Below, piece after piece: positions 62,338-64,000 of a DNA stretch of 64,000 nucleotides (within the stretch, counting starts at the first letter, position 1; every line of letters begins with the position of its first letter). The stretch comes from Cymbomonas tetramitiformis (taxonomy: Eukaryota; Chlorophyta; Pyramimonadophyceae; Pyramimonadales; Pyramimonadaceae), in NCBI GenBank assembly GCA_001247695.2, contig LGRX02033526.1, positions 1-64,000 on the forward strand, in the 5' to 3' direction. The notes beneath the pieces were generated by a model that saw only the letters and a program-made list of their open reading frames with translations, did no database searches and was not told the DNA's origin. Made by a program: the position numbers and the translations under genes.

Positions 62338-64000
62338 TGGCGACATCTACACGAGCTCGTAAACGCCTATTGAAGGACTCCGACTTGGACGCCTCTATAC
62401 GGCTTATAGATGCGGTTCGGGACACCCCAACCGCTAGCACCCCGCCTGTGGTGCCCCCTAATCCTTCCAGCAACTCCGACGCCGCTGTCGCGTTGCGGAA
62501 GCATCTCGTTGACCAACACGCTGCGGTCGACGTGGTCTACAAGGGGAGACTACATCGGGCTTGGGCCAAGGGTATCCGCGAGGATATCCTTGGTTCCAAG
62601 AAACATCATTATCGTGGTACCGACGACACCGACCGCCTCTCCGAGTTGGTGGTGCAGCTTCGGACCGAGTTTGAGTCCGCTGGACTGGACTTGACCCCCT
62701 TTGACCTCGACGACCCCACCTCTTTGGTTATCGAGAAGGTTAATGGACTGCTCTATGACGTCTTGGCCCTCGTCGTGGAGCGCAACTCTGTGGCCGACAC
62801 CTGGCTTCGGGGTACGGACTCTTCGGCTGACCGAGATGGACGTCGTGCCCTCGTCGACATCATCAAGGGGAGCGTGCCGACAGGTCCTTCGCGAGAGCCA
62901 CCAGCAGGAGCATGCGGCGCTTCGTTATCCCGCAGGCGTTGACCCGCAGCCGATCTTGGCTCGTGAGCAACGTCTGGTGCGGGATAACCGCGCTCCTGAC
63001 TGGCAGCCCACCGACGAGACCCGTAAGTTGTCCCTCTACAACCGCCTCGACCCCGTGTTCTACGCGGCGGTGAAGGTGCGGTACCCGCTTGCGGGTGACC
63101 TTAGCGGGGTCACTCTCCGCTCGCTCCAGGCGCTTGTCGTGGCCATCTTTCAGGCCTGGGCGCAGTCGGATGATGGGGCGGCAGTGCGTGAGAAGCAGAC
63201 ACTGGGGGCGGGCGGTAAGCCCTCCGCCCTTGTCACGTCTTCTGAGTACGCGGTCCTTCTCGACGAGATCGCCGCCTTGAAGGCGCTTGTGCAGGGCAAT
63301 CGTGCGGGCGCGGCTCAGCGGCAGCAGCAGCCGCAGCCGCGCGGTAAGCAGCATCCGCGAGGCCATCGAGTGGGTGTGCACCCGGCACCGTCTGTGGGGT
63401 TCGACAGGGACAGCATGAAGGCCAAGCCCCTTTGCCACCGTTGCCGCAAGGCGGGCAAAGGGGACGCCTATCACGCGTACCGCGACTGCCCTCTTGGTGG
63501 GCGCCAGCATTCGTCGGCCACGGCAGCGGCCTTCTGCATTCCTATTGAGGAGGAGGATGCGGAGGGTCTTCACACCCTGGCACTTGTGCAGGTTTTCCAG
63601 GAGGCTGCGGATGATGGACCGGAGGCCTTCGCCCGTGCGGCTTCGGCTTATGGTCCCCCCGCTGTGCTTTCCGCGGGCGGGATTGGCGGCATCGACGTGT
63701 CGGCCTACGGATTCAGCGTACCGCCTCCGCCTTCTGGCGGGACCGACGACGAGGACATCTTGCGGCGGCTTGATGCCCTCACCTCTGAGGTTCAGGCCGC
63801 CCAAGAAAAGGTACATTACACTCACGCATCCTTTGTTCCTGGGAGTGCGGTTGAGGAGCATGCATCGGCTCTGGTGTGTGGCCCTGCCGCTGCGGCGGGA
63901 ATCACACCGGAGGGGCAGGTTCCGGCAGGTGGTGCGGCGGCATCGGCATCCGCCGTGCCGGCCCCTGCTATGCCTGTTTCGCAGGTAGAGGATGTACAGC
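62338..64000 (+). CDS. gag-like protein, frame change, runs off window
   Basis: Starts MATSTRARKRLLKDSDL and is open to about 62880 (ending RRALVDIIKGSVP). The protein continues in the +1 frame (QVLRESHQQEHAALRYPAGV) and stays open to the end of the window. It shares with the 13.9-15.9 kb gag the order of a helical domain, LYNRLDPVFYAAVKVRY (LDPVFYA in both), a basic Gln/Arg region and a Cys/His cluster (CHRCRKAG, YHAYRDCPLGG). The two are therefore gag proteins of one superfamily. The shift could be an indel or a programmed event. No pol domain is reached before the window ends. Confidence 0.75.

Overview
The window is nuclear DNA of a eukaryote, most likely a photosynthetic alga and plausibly a green alga. 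Two host genes carry this inference: an organellar-type prolyl-tRNA synthetase and a plant/algal-type histidine phosphatase. Both are cut into many short exons that rejoin in frame across GT-AG introns and a few GC-AG introns. Species assignment is inference. I saw no bacterial gene organisation, rRNA, tRNA or CRISPR.

Layout. 1-560: end of an LTR-type repeat whose relatives recur at 60.1-61.6 kb. 977-4086 (minus): truncated Ty3/gypsy element (gag, protease, reverse transcriptase). 5329-9093 (minus): broken, intron-containing retroviral-type integrase gene with a C-terminal zinc ribbon and an AT-hook, split by a palindrome-rich insertion. 9172-9356: SINE-like repeat; a second copy near 13 kb is split by a complete 3.3-kb LTR element (172-bp LTRs, 5-bp target duplication, only a gag-like ORF). 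18143-27292 (plus): prolyl-tRNA synthetase, 16 exons found, introns full of minisatellites. 27.3-38.5 kb: mostly intergenic, with a 58-bp satellite and two candidate minus-strand genes. 38590-44262 (plus): phosphoglycerate-mutase-like gene, about 11 exons. 44.3-55.2 kb: repeats and decayed coding pieces, including a 895-bp hAT-like non-autonomous element with perfect 16-bp inverted repeats and 8-bp target duplication.

55.3-60 kb (plus): the most notable region. It is the 3' half of a Ty3/gypsy-like element encoding, in order, the C-terminal part of a cytosine-5 DNA methyltransferase, an integrase, a PHD finger, a Tudor-like module and a second Rossmann methyltransferase-like domain. A 341-bp Tc1/mariner-like MITE and a second repeat-bounded insertion interrupt it. 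60.1-61.6 kb holds its probable 3' repeats. 62338-64000: a gag-like ORF, broken by one frame change and running off the window, related to the gag of the 13-16 kb element.

The two host genes serve organellar translation and phosphate-ester metabolism or signalling. Everything else that can be identified is mobile DNA, often nested. Target duplications and restored reading frames allow several insertions to be ordered.
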